NCBI GenBank assembly: GCA_021808195.1
Contig: JAKBCE010000028.1
Coordinates: 1 to 47,012, forward strand
DNA length: 47,012 bases
Source of the DNA: Pseudomonadota bacterium
Lineage (GTDB): Bacteria; Pseudomonadota; Gammaproteobacteria; Steroidobacterales; Steroidobacteraceae
Direction: 5' to 3'
Shown: one piece after another, positions 41,102 to 47,012 of the stretch
Numbering within the stretch: the first letter of the stretch is position 1
Layout: each line of letters opens with the position of its first letter
The notes under the pieces: generated by a model
Database searches by the model: none
The model's input: only the letters and a program-made list of their open reading frames with translations
What the model was told of the DNA's origin: nothing
Position numbers and translations under genes: made by a program

Positions 41102-42597
41102 GCAACCTCCACGAGCGCGTCATATGTGCTCAACGCCGGCAGGATCACCGACACACTCGGCAGCGCCGCCGTTCGCGGGCAGAACCGCTCCTTGAGCTGC
41201 TGCAGATCCGGCATCTCGTCCCGCTCGAGGAGCCGGGCGAGCTCATGGGCCAGGAGCACCTCACAGCCGTCGGCGGCGGCCAGCTCCAGCAACCCCACCA
41301 TCACGCGTGCGGCGCGTGCTTCGGGAAGGCGCTCGATCAGGTACTGCCAGGTCTGGCGGTATTCGCTGCGCGGGAACAGCTCATCGCGCAGCCGCCAGCG
41401 CACCAGCGCCGCCGGCTTGCGCTTCAACGCCGGAAGCAGGTGACGGAAGTCGATGTGCTTGGGCCGGGGATTTCCCGGGCCGGGACGCAGCCTGGGCGCC
41501 TCGAACACGCAGTGTTCCCCAAGGTATCCTTCCACGCGCGCTTCATACACCCGTACCTTCAGTCGATGACCCACCAAGCGCGAAGGCACTGAGTACACGG
41601 CGTGCTTGACCGACACGAGTGAGAACTTGCTGACGCGCGCGTCGATCTCTTCCCAGTCATTCGCCCTACGGGTCGGCAGCCGCTGCAGACAGGCTCTCTC
41701 GACCGCAAGCGCCTTGATGACTCGCGCGTTCATGCGCGTGGCCACTTCGGCGACGAACTTGCGGTAGTCCTCAAGCGCGCCGAACTCGCGGCTGCCGCGC
41801 AGCAGCAGTGCCTGTTCAAGGGCGCGCTTGATCGTCCTCTGACGCGACTCGATCGAGCCGTTCTCGTGACTGGCGCCAAGGTTGTTGCGCGTCGCGTGCA
41901 TCCCGTACAGCTCGCACAGTTCTTCGTAGCGACGGGTCAGCGCCTCATGCTCAGCAAGGTTGTTGAACGCCGCCGAGAGCGAGTCGGTGCGATGCTCCAG
42001 TGGCACACCGCCCAAGCTCCACAGCGCGTTCTGCAGCCCCGCAGAGAGCGCCACCCAGCTCTCCCCGCCGAGTATCACTTCCACATGTCGCCAGCCCGAG
42101 TAGGCCAAGGCAAACTGATAGAGGCGGTGCTCGAGCGACACGCCCGCGATGCACACCTGCAGCTCCTTCGCATCGGTGAAGTCCGACAAGCCCAGCCGAC
42201 CCGGCTCATGGACCTGCTCGAAGTACACCTCGCGTTCCTCGCCCTCGAGTGCTCGCCAGATGCGCATCCGCCTTTGCAGCGTGCGCAGCACGCCCTGCGC
42301 AAAGCGCTCCGGGTAACGGCGCTGCATCTCCTCGAACACGCTCACCGCCGTCAGCCCTGGACTTGAGCGCAGCAACGGGACGATCTCGCTCGCCCAGACC
42401 GTCTCGAGGGGATCCTCCCGGGTGCGCCAGGTTCTTCTCGGCCGCTGCGAGGGCAGGCTGCCCGTCTGCTCGATCCGCCGAGCGGTGCGTACGCTGATGC
42501 CGCACTTCGCCGCCGCCGCCTCTTGGCTCAGCTCTCGACGTAAGTCTTTGTATCGGTTCACTTGGTGATCCGTGATGCGTAGGCCAGGCATCGCCAC
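41098..42597 (-). CDS. istA: IS21-family transposase IstA
   Basis: A 499-aa DDE transposase. An N-terminal helix-turn-helix (SQEAAAAKCGISVRTARRIEQ) binds the ends. The integrase-like catalytic core has Asp139 in GLSDFTDAKE, Asp205 in EHRTDSLSAA and Glu250 in ENGSIES. A C-terminal beta-barrel/Mu-type domain (VPSRLVGHRLKVRVYEARVE) follows. Length and layout are normal and no stop or frameshift interrupts it. Confidence 0.95.
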   Translation of the reverse strand: MAMPGLRITDHQVNRYKDLRRELSQEAAAAKCGISVRTARRIEQTGSLPSQRPRRTWRTREDPLETVWASEIVPLLRSSPGLTAVSVFEEMQRRYPERFAQGVLRTLQRRMRIWRALEGEEREVYFEQVHEPGRLGLSDFTDAKELQVCIAGVSLEHRLYQFALAYSGWRHVEVILGGESWVALSAGLQNALWSLGGVPLEHRTDSLSAAFNNLAEHEALTRRYEELCELYGMHATRNNLGASHENGSIESRQRTIKRALEQALLLRGSREFGALEDYRKFVAEVATRMNARVIKALAVERACLQRLPTRRANDWEEIDARVSKFSLVSVKHAVYSVPSRLVGHRLKVRVYEARVEGYLGEHCVFEAPRLRPGPGNPRPKHIDFRHLLPALKRKPAALVRWRLRDELFPRSEYRQTWQYLIERLPEARAARVMVGLLELAAADGCEVLLAHELARLLERDEMPDLQQLKERFCPRTAALPSVSVILPALSTYDALVEVA

Positions 42598-42663
42598 CCC
42601 TCCGCTCGTGCGCGAGAGGTAACTCTAGCCCCACCACCAAGGGCGCCCGGCCGGCCGCCCTCA

Positions 42664-42713
42664 ACCGGCCACGATAGTTGTCGTCAGCCGGTCAAGATAA
42701 TTGTCGTCGACCA
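42664..42713 (-). repeat. IS21 terminal repeat, right
   Basis: On the minus strand starts TGGTCGACGACAATTATC and ends GTGGCCGGT, aligning over 50 bp with the left end. Two internal motif copies (GACGACAATTATCTTG, GACGACAACTATCGTG) are better conserved here than at the left end. Confidence 0.85.
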
Positions 42714-42719
42714 AGTGAA

Positions 42720-42990
42720 GTCAAACGTCCGCAATTTCAGTGAAGGAGCCACTCGACAGATGTCTCGCGGAAGGCAACCGAATTAGGACGACTTACCATC
42801 GCCCCTGTTGATACGGCACCATAGAAGGTAGGAGCATCCTACTGAAACCGCGGCCGCGGCCCCAACAGCACTGAGGCCAGGAGTCTTTATTAGACTTGTG
42901 GCAGCCATTACGACGCCAGCGAGAACGGCAAGCCTGTGAACCGACGTGCACTATGCCCAAGTCCGCGGGCGCACTCGCCCTGGCCCTGAG
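42720..42990. other. non-coding stretch right of the IS
   Basis: No gene is supported. It includes a small hairpin GTAGGA-gca-TCCTAC (42,828-42,842) and a 12-bp CCGCGGCCGCGG palindrome (42,848-42,859). It was contiguous with the pseudogene side (before 40,225) prior to IS insertion. Confidence 0.5.
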
Positions 42991-43362
42991 TCATGCTTGC
43001 GGCGGTAACGGATCCCGATGGCGAACGCGCAACAGCCCCGCAGAAATCACCGTGAACGCGCCGCCCATGTCCGGACTGTGCTGTTTGATGGCCTCGAGCA
43101 CCATGTTCGCCTTTTTGGCCGCAGTCATGCCAGTCAGTCGGATCAGGACGACGCCCGCATGTACCTGCCGCTGCCGGAACACAAGCTCGCCGAAGTCCTT
43201 GTCGCACGTGAGCAGAAGGCTCTGCTCATCGTTAGCGGCCGCGAGCACTTCTTTGTCCGCCGCTCCGACGCCGGCTTCAGCAAAATATTTGACGCTGAAG
43301 CCGCTGGCGCGAAGCGCATCGACAATTGCTTTGTCTACACCTTCGTCCGCGACAAGGTTCAT
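42991..43362 (-). CDS. DUF5615 PIN-like toxin-type protein (element 2)
   Basis: A 123-aa DUF5615 protein. MNLVADEGVDKAIVDALRASG gives Asp6/Glu7, and LLLTCDKDFGELVF gives Asp54 and Asp56 of the PIN-like acidic site. VLIRLTGMTAAKKANMVLEAI is the typical second half. Only distantly similar to the element 1 homologue, so this is not a recent duplication. Its start overlaps the DUF433 stop by four bases, the same layout and strand as in element 1. Confidence 0.88.
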   Translation of the reverse strand: MNLVADEGVDKAIVDALRASGFSVKYFAEAGVGAADKEVLAAANDEQSLLLTCDKDFGELVFRQRQVHAGVVLIRLTGMTAAKKANMVLEAIKQHSPDMGGAFTVISAGLLRVRHRDPLPPQA

Positions 43363-43586
43363 GCGGCAGACAGCGGATAGATGACATCCGCCCGCAGAGC
43401 CTGAGCCCCGAAGTCGATAGCAGCCAGGATCGCCGGGCGGGTCAGCCTCGGATGGGACTCTAGAATCTGCTCGATTGTCTCACCCGCTGCGAGTTTCTCG
43501 AGTATCTGTTCCACGGTGATCCGCGTCCCCTTGACGACTGGCTTTCCCATCATCACAGCGGAATTGCTCTCGATCAATGTGTTCAT
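43359..43586 (-). CDS. DUF433 antitoxin-type protein (element 2)
   Basis: A 75-aa DUF433 protein: IESNSAVMMGKPVVKGTRITVEQILEKLAAGETIEQILESHPRLTRPAILAAIDFGAQAL, given here in its natural order over residues 5-65, with the GKPVVKGTRITV signature. ATG 43,586 is the clear start. A TATAAT -10 lies 65 bp upstream. The gene begins 186 bp before repeat C. Confidence 0.87.
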   Translation of the reverse strand: MNTLIESNSAVMMGKPVVKGTRITVEQILEKLAAGETIEQILESHPRLTRPAILAAIDFGAQALRADVIYPLSAA

Positions 43587-43650
43587 CGTGTAAATGCCCC
43601 TACTAGTCCCAGCGCAGCATAGGCCACTGGACCGCGGCCCAGATTTAATC

Positions 43651-43656
43651 ATTATA
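43651..43656 (-). promoter_or_regulatory. -10 element for the element 2 DUF433/DUF5615 pair
   Basis: Perfect TATAAT on the minus strand, 65 bp before the antitoxin ATG, preceded by CCGCG. No good -35 is seen. Confidence 0.45.
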
Positions 43657-43670
43657 CGCGGGCATGGCCT

Positions 43671-43772
43671 ACCACTCCGTCGGCTGGATCCATGGGCGGA
43701 ATTGCGGGTAACTCGATAGGCGCGACGACCTAAGTGGCTGTTACCAAAGGGCTTCCGGATTGCGTTCGACGC
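43671..43772 (+). repeat. right-end segment of element 2
   Basis: Aligns without gaps to the segment before repeat B and begins at the same distance (102 bp) from the core. Shared stretches are CCGTCGGCT, GGGTAACNCG and AAGTNNCT. Supports a common right end for both elements. Confidence 0.5.
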
Positions 43773-43964
43773 CTCCCTCGGACACGAAGAATTCTTTATT
43801 TTCCAATAACTTAAATCCTGTTCTTTGATTGACTTCCGAGGCATCCGCGGACGCTTCGGAGAATGACTGCTTCCGGATCATTGCTTCTATTTTTTATCGG
43901 ACAGCCGCGAAATTGCATCAGGGCGAAATTAGGGCGGTGCGGGGGCGGGGGGAATTCAAATGCC
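43773..43964 (+). repeat. repeat C: diverged att core plus left end
   Basis: A third copy of the repeat. The core is degenerate (CTCCCTCGGACACGAA), followed by GAATTCTTTATTTTCCAATAAC as in repeat B (shortened here), the hairpin at 43,835-43,860, an ATCATTGCTT stretch and the terminal AATTCAAATGCC. Marks the end of element 2 and perhaps the start of an older third element. Confidence 0.8.
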
Positions 43965-44069
43965 GCGCCGTGATTCTCGATCGGCCTGCCAGTCTCCTCA
44001 CTCCCGTCGTAGTCCATTCCCCTTGCAATCATCTGGCGAATGGGCCCCGATAGATTTCCTCATTAGTCG

Positions 44070-44089
44070 AAATTACTCGCGAGTAATTT
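44070..44089. promoter_or_regulatory. 20-bp perfect palindrome upstream of the ATPase fragment
   Basis: AAATTACTCGCGAGTAATTT is fully self-complementary and lies 37 bp before the ATG at 44,127. An 8-bp direct repeat ATTAGTCG flanks it (44,063 and 44,104). Probably a binding site for a dimeric regulator controlling the following gene. Confidence 0.55.
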
Positions 44090-44126
44090 TGCCCACTAGC
44101 GAAATTAGTCGTGTGCTTTCGCAAGC

Positions 44127-44523
44127 ATGGCGAGGATCACGCGTTACCTTCTGCCACAGGTCCGCCGGGATCTTGCGCAGAAGATGGTATTCATAGCCGG
44201 CCCCCGTCAGGTCGGTAAGACGACTCTTGCGCGCTCGCTGAACGGCGGTGCTGCCGGTCATCTCAATTGGGATGTCGCGGAGGATCGCGAGAGGATTCTC
44301 AAAGGAGAGCTGCCGCCCGGAAGGCTTTGGATATTCGACGAGATCCACCAGTACCGCCGCTGGCGGAACTATCTGAAAGGCCTATACGGCGGCCGTGGGC
44401 GCGGGCAGCGGATTCTGGTCACGGGCAGCGCTCGCGTGGATCTTTATCGCTTTGGAGGTGACCCCCTGCAGGGTCGCCATCATCTGCTACGCCTTCATCC
44501 CCTGTCAGTTGCGGAGCTGATTC
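44127..44523 (+). pseudogene. truncated DUF4143-type AAA ATPase
   Basis: About 132 codons of the N-terminal ATPase domain of the AAA-14/DUF4143 family: MARITRYLLPQVRRDL, Walker A AGPRQVGKTTLARSL with Lys31, Walker B RLWIFDEIHQYRRWRN with Asp71/Glu72, and VTGSARVDLYRFGGDPLQGR. Full-length members are about 380-400 aa with a C-terminal DUF4143 domain. After LHPLSVAEL the family sequence stops, and the frame runs on with unrelated residues. Such ATPases are common on mobile elements and sometimes regarded as toxin-antitoxin-like. Non-functional as it stands. Confidence 0.75.
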
Positions 44524-44751
44524 GCGACCTATGCCGACTCGGAAGCGGCCAAAGAGCAGGATTTGATGCTGAGCAAGGCACCATGCCGGCTCGGAAACAT
44601 CATCGCCCTGCATGCGGCAGGCGACACTGATCGCTATTCAGAGTGATGCGGACCGTGCCGAGGCCGATTCGCTCGTCGATGGCGCGATGACACGGGCGAT
44701 CCGATGGAACGCTCCACGCAGGCCTTGCACCGTGGGCGCGCTTACCCTCCG
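44524..44751. other. junction region with no intact gene
   Basis: A short frame (YADSEAAKEQDLMLSKAPCR, then LGNIIALHAAGD up to a stop at 44,646) looks like a remnant of some other gene's 3' end, but I cannot assign it. Otherwise nothing is recognised before the minus-strand gene ending at 44,752. Confidence 0.4.
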
Positions 44752-46107
44752 TCATGCCTGATTTCCTTGCTCCACCGCGCGCAGAAGTTGCTCGAAAAGT
44801 GCGGGCTGGGCTTCCTTGAGAGCCTTGCGCAGCGCCATCTCCTCGGCCGAGCGCCGTGCCGCGCGCGCCGCGATCCAGCGATACGCCAATCGATAATGCT
44901 CCTCGCCCGCACTCGCGCCCGTGGGCATCGCCGACGGCAACCGGCCCGCAAGCGCCGGCTCATCGAGCAACACCCAAGCGGGGAAATCGGCCGCGGTGAG
45001 CGCGTGCCCTCCATCCGGAAGCGCAGACGAGTCTTCTTCTGCCTCGAGAAAGCGCTGCCAGAGCGCATGCAGATCCGGGAAGTTGACCCTCTCGAGCGCT
45101 TCCGGCGCCCGCTCCGGCGCTTGCCAGCACAACTGGAACCACACCCACAGCGCCTCAGTACGCCGCCGCTGCTTCAAGCTGCTCTCGATCAGTCGCAGAG
45201 TGAGCGGCAAGTGGAGCCACCACTGTGATTCCCTGAGCACGCTCACCCTGACTTCATCCCACGCCTGTGCCTCGCTCCACGCATGACTCGCGTGCAGCAA
45301 AGGCGCTTGCGGCACATAGGGGCTCGAGCGCAGCGCCTCGGCCAGGCGTCGCCACAAAGGCACCAGCAGATCCCTGGCGCGCGCGCCGAGCACCCGCCAG
45401 GCGCACGGCGCGACATCTGTTATGAATTCCAACTCCAGGCTGCAATCGGCGATCGGGCGACCGGAATGGTCGAGCGCTTCGAGCAAGCGATCGAACGCCG
45501 CCAGTTCGGGGTGATTCGGCTCCTTCGCGTAGAGAATGTCGAGCAGGCGCCCTGCTTCCACCGCGTCACCTGCGGCCATCGCGCGCGCCAGCCCGTTGAC
45601 CAGCGAGACCACCGGATTGTCGAAGAAGAGATCCATCTGCAGCGCCGATTGCGCCGGCACATAGCGCCTCACGATGAGCGCGCTGAGGCGCGGGTCATCG
45701 CTGACCCGCAACGCGCCCGCGCCGATGGAGGTGTTCCGTGTCCTAGTGAGCTCCGTGGGCTGCTCGACCAGGCCGAGCGCACGCGCATAAGCGACCGCCT
45801 GCTCGAGCTCCTCGCGCACTGCCTCTCGGCGCCCCATCAACACCTCGTCCAGGCTGCCGACATCGCCTTGCCGCCACGCTTCATAGTCGGCGTAGAGGAG
45901 CCGCCCCGTGGCGAACAGCAGCTCCACCAGGGCAAGCGCGCCTTGCTCAAGGAGCAGCGCATCGATCTGCGCCTGCAGCTCACCGGCCATAGCGTTGCGA
46001 GGCCCCGTCTCTGAGTCCTCAGAGCCCCGCGTTCGCGAGTCGAAACTCACCGGGACACCCCTGCCTGAGCTACCGCCGTCCAAAATCGTTCCAGAGAATT
46101 TTGTCAT
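44752..46107 (-). CDS. unknown protein coupled to a SNF2 helicase gene
   Basis: A 451-aa protein I cannot assign to a named family. The first ~39 residues are low-complexity (Gly/Ser/Arg-rich), so ATG 45,990 ([13 protein letters not shown], 412 aa) is an alternative start. The rest is largely helical and rich in Trp, Leu, Ala and Glu ([28 protein letters not shown] stretches), with no enzyme motif or membrane segment. Its ATG overlaps the stop of the SNF2 helicase remnant by four bases, so the two were translationally coupled. Proteins in this position may be accessory partners of the helicase, which is inference from neighbourhood only. Confidence 0.65.
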   Translation of the reverse strand: MTKFSGTILDGGSSGRGVPVSFDSRTRGSEDSETGPRNAMAGELQAQIDALLLEQGALALVELLFATGRLLYADYEAWRQGDVGSLDEVLMGRREAVREELEQAVAYARALGLVEQPTELTRTRNTSIGAGALRVSDDPRLSALIVRRYVPAQSALQMDLFFDNPVVSLVNGLARAMAAGDAVEAGRLLDILYAKEPNHPELAAFDRLLEALDHSGRPIADCSLELEFITDVAPCAWRVLGARARDLLVPLWRRLAEALRSSPYVPQAPLLHASHAWSEAQAWDEVRVSVLRESQWWLHLPLTLRLIESSLKQRRRTEALWVWFQLCWQAPERAPEALERVNFPDLHALWQRFLEAEEDSSALPDGGHALTAADFPAWVLLDEPALAGRLPSAMPTGASAGEEHYRLAYRWIAARAARRSAEEMALRKALKEAQPALFEQLLRAVEQGNQA

Positions 46108-46755
46108 GCCGTGAGCAGCCTCTCCAGATCGATCTCGGACAGCGCCAGAGGCGAACCTCTCCCACGACTGGCGAATATCCCTGCCGCGAGCGCGCGTTTC
46201 TCATCCTGCAGGGCGAGCATCCGCTCCTCGACGGTGTTCTGCGCGATGGGCTTGTAGACGAATACCGGCCGATCCTGGCCAATGCGGTGCGCACGATCAG
46301 TCGCCTGCGCCTCGGAGGCCGGATTCCACCAGGGGTCGTAGTGAATAACGGTGTCGGCGGCAGTGAGGTTTAGAGCCGTTCCGCCGGCCTTGAGGCTGAT
46401 CAGGAAAAGCGGCGCGCCGCCCGACTGGAAGCGCCCGACCTGAGCAGCACGGTCGCGCGTCTCCCCCGTGAGCAAACAGTAGGGGATCTCAAGCTCGCGC
46501 ACCTTGGTTTCGATGAGTCGCAGCATGGAGGTGAACTGCGAGAAGAGCAGGATCCGGCGCCCCTCGGCCGCGAGCTCCGGGAGCGCGGCGGCGAGCCAGT
46601 CGAGCTTTGCGGACGGGATCGTTTCGCCGGCGCCGCCCGCCGGGACGATCAGACGCGGGTCGCAGCAGGCCTGCCGGAGCTTCAGCAATGCATCGAGGAT
46701 CGTGATTTGACTGCGCGCCAGACCCTGGCGCGCCAGGATCTCGCGCAGCCGGCGC
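46104..46755 (-). pseudogene. SNF2-family helicase, C-terminal part only
   Basis: About 215 codons of the second RecA-like domain of a SNF2/SWI2 ATPase: [10 protein letters not shown], then [15 protein letters not shown] (motif IV), [40 protein letters not shown] (motif V region, split in the answer only by description), and [18 protein letters not shown] (motif VI). The Walker A/B half is absent. Homology ends near 46,755, where the reverse strand begins to read as transposase. The gene was therefore cut by a rearrangement unless the N-terminal half is elsewhere. The open frame continues to 47,006 only by chance. Confidence 0.8.
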
Positions 46756-47012
46756 AATCGGCGCGCATCCGGCAACTGATCATCGACTCGCTGCCGGACC
46801 AGTTGAAGCTGCCGTTCTATTTGTGGACGCGGGCGGCAGTGGTGAGCCTGATCGAGCGCGAGTACGGGGTTTCGGTGTCGCTGACCACGGTTGGTCGCTA
46901 CCTGGCTGGCTGGGGCATGAGCCCGCAGAAGCCGGTGCGCGGGGCCTATGAGCGTAACGATGCGGCAATTGCGCACGGAATATCCGGCGATTGCTCGGGA
47001 CGCCAAGCGCGA
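46748..47012 (+). mobile_element. IS630-type transposase fragment
   Basis: Plus-strand translation gives [60 protein letters not shown] and [13 protein letters not shown], the middle of an IS630-family transposase. The N-terminal ~100 residues are missing. Near 46,965 a small deletion shifts the frame, and [14 protein letters not shown] continues in another one to the window edge. It is a broken remnant; its left end is fused to the SNF2 helicase sequence. Confidence 0.75.

Larger units (their letters stand above)
40231..42713 (-). mobile_element. complete IS21-family insertion sequence
   Basis: A 2,483-bp element encoding IstA and IstB on the minus strand. Ends begin 5'-TG and finish CA-3'. 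Flanking direct repeats AGTGAA at 40,225-40,230 and 42,714-42,719 are a perfect 6-bp target duplication, which fixes the borders and suggests recent, simple transposition. Terminal repeats match at 38 of 50 positions. Both genes are intact, so it may still be active. Confidence 0.93.
38388..43772. mobile_element. integrase-less tRNA-anchored element 2 (5.4 kb with an IS21 insertion)
   Basis: Bounded by repeats B and C. It carries a VapBC pair, a decayed thiamine-diphosphate enzyme, an inserted IS21-family element and a DUF5615/DUF433 pair at its right end. Without the IS and one target copy its length is about 2.9 kb, close to element 1. No integrase gene is seen. Confidence 0.65.

Noticed and set aside
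42848..42859. 12-bp CCGCGGCCGCGG palindrome
   Set aside because: Plain GC palindrome in a GC-rich genome with no neighbouring gene start.
35703..43772. Possible integrase or CRISPR array in the accessory region
   Set aside because: No frame shows tyrosine or serine recombinase motifs, and the repeats are three long copies kilobases apart, not short regularly spaced units.
43811..44032. 73-codon minus-strand frame across repeat C
   Set aside because: No ribosome site; its similarity to the frame in repeat A follows from nucleotide similarity of the repeats.

Overview
The window is a GC-rich stretch of a proteobacterial chromosome, by eye about two thirds G+C over the first 35.6 kb. Gene order and content point to a gammaproteobacterium: ffh, rpsP-rimM-trmD-rplS, rpsF-rpsR-rplI-dnaB-alr, rlmB-rnr, kbl-tdh, nadB-nadA and a YheU-family gene. 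I cannot name a genus. A free-living Xanthomonadales/Nevskiales/Steroidobacter-like lineage is only a guess.

1-35.6 kb is chromosomal backbone. It opens with a TauE-type exporter, a beta carbonic anhydrase, a dienelactone-hydrolase-like enzyme, YheU, a Bax-inhibitor-1-like membrane protein, glucose-6-phosphate dehydrogenase and a DUF1993 protein. From 6.1 to 13.3 kb lies a catabolic-looking cluster: a secreted tannase/feruloyl-esterase-family hydrolase, a TonB-dependent receptor, an MFS transporter and a Tat-exported DUF3237 protein, all on the minus strand, with a divergent MarR regulator. NAD biosynthesis (nadA-nadB) sits next to a cysteine-bearing FNR-type regulator that has its own FNR-like box at its start. 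Threonine breakdown (kbl-tdh), SppA, the ribosomal/SRP block, a CNNM transporter-like protein, RadA, a PP2C phosphatase with an FHA partner, the rpsF-dnaB-alr operon, RlmB and RNase R follow.

At 35,618 a tRNA-Leu(CAG) gene marks the border to an accessory region with lower G+C. Its 3' end and about 170 bp downstream are repeated almost exactly at 38,372 and in diverged form at 43,773. The repeats delimit two elements, 2.7 kb and 5.4 kb. The second is about 2.9 kb once an intact IS21-family insertion (40,231-42,713, 6-bp target duplication AGTGAA) is subtracted. Both elements end in a DUF5615/DUF433 toxin-antitoxin-like pair in the same orientation, and their last ~102 bp also align. No integrase is visible. 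Other cargo is an unusual two-domain protein, a VapBC pair with a clear operator, and a decayed thiamine-diphosphate enzyme. I consider this tandem, integrase-less, tRNA-anchored array the most interesting part of the window.

44-47 kb, beyond the third repeat, holds genomic debris: a truncated AAA ATPase preceded by a 20-bp perfect palindrome, a gene of unknown function coupled to the C-terminal half of a SNF2 helicase, and a broken IS630-type transposase fused to the helicase remnant.
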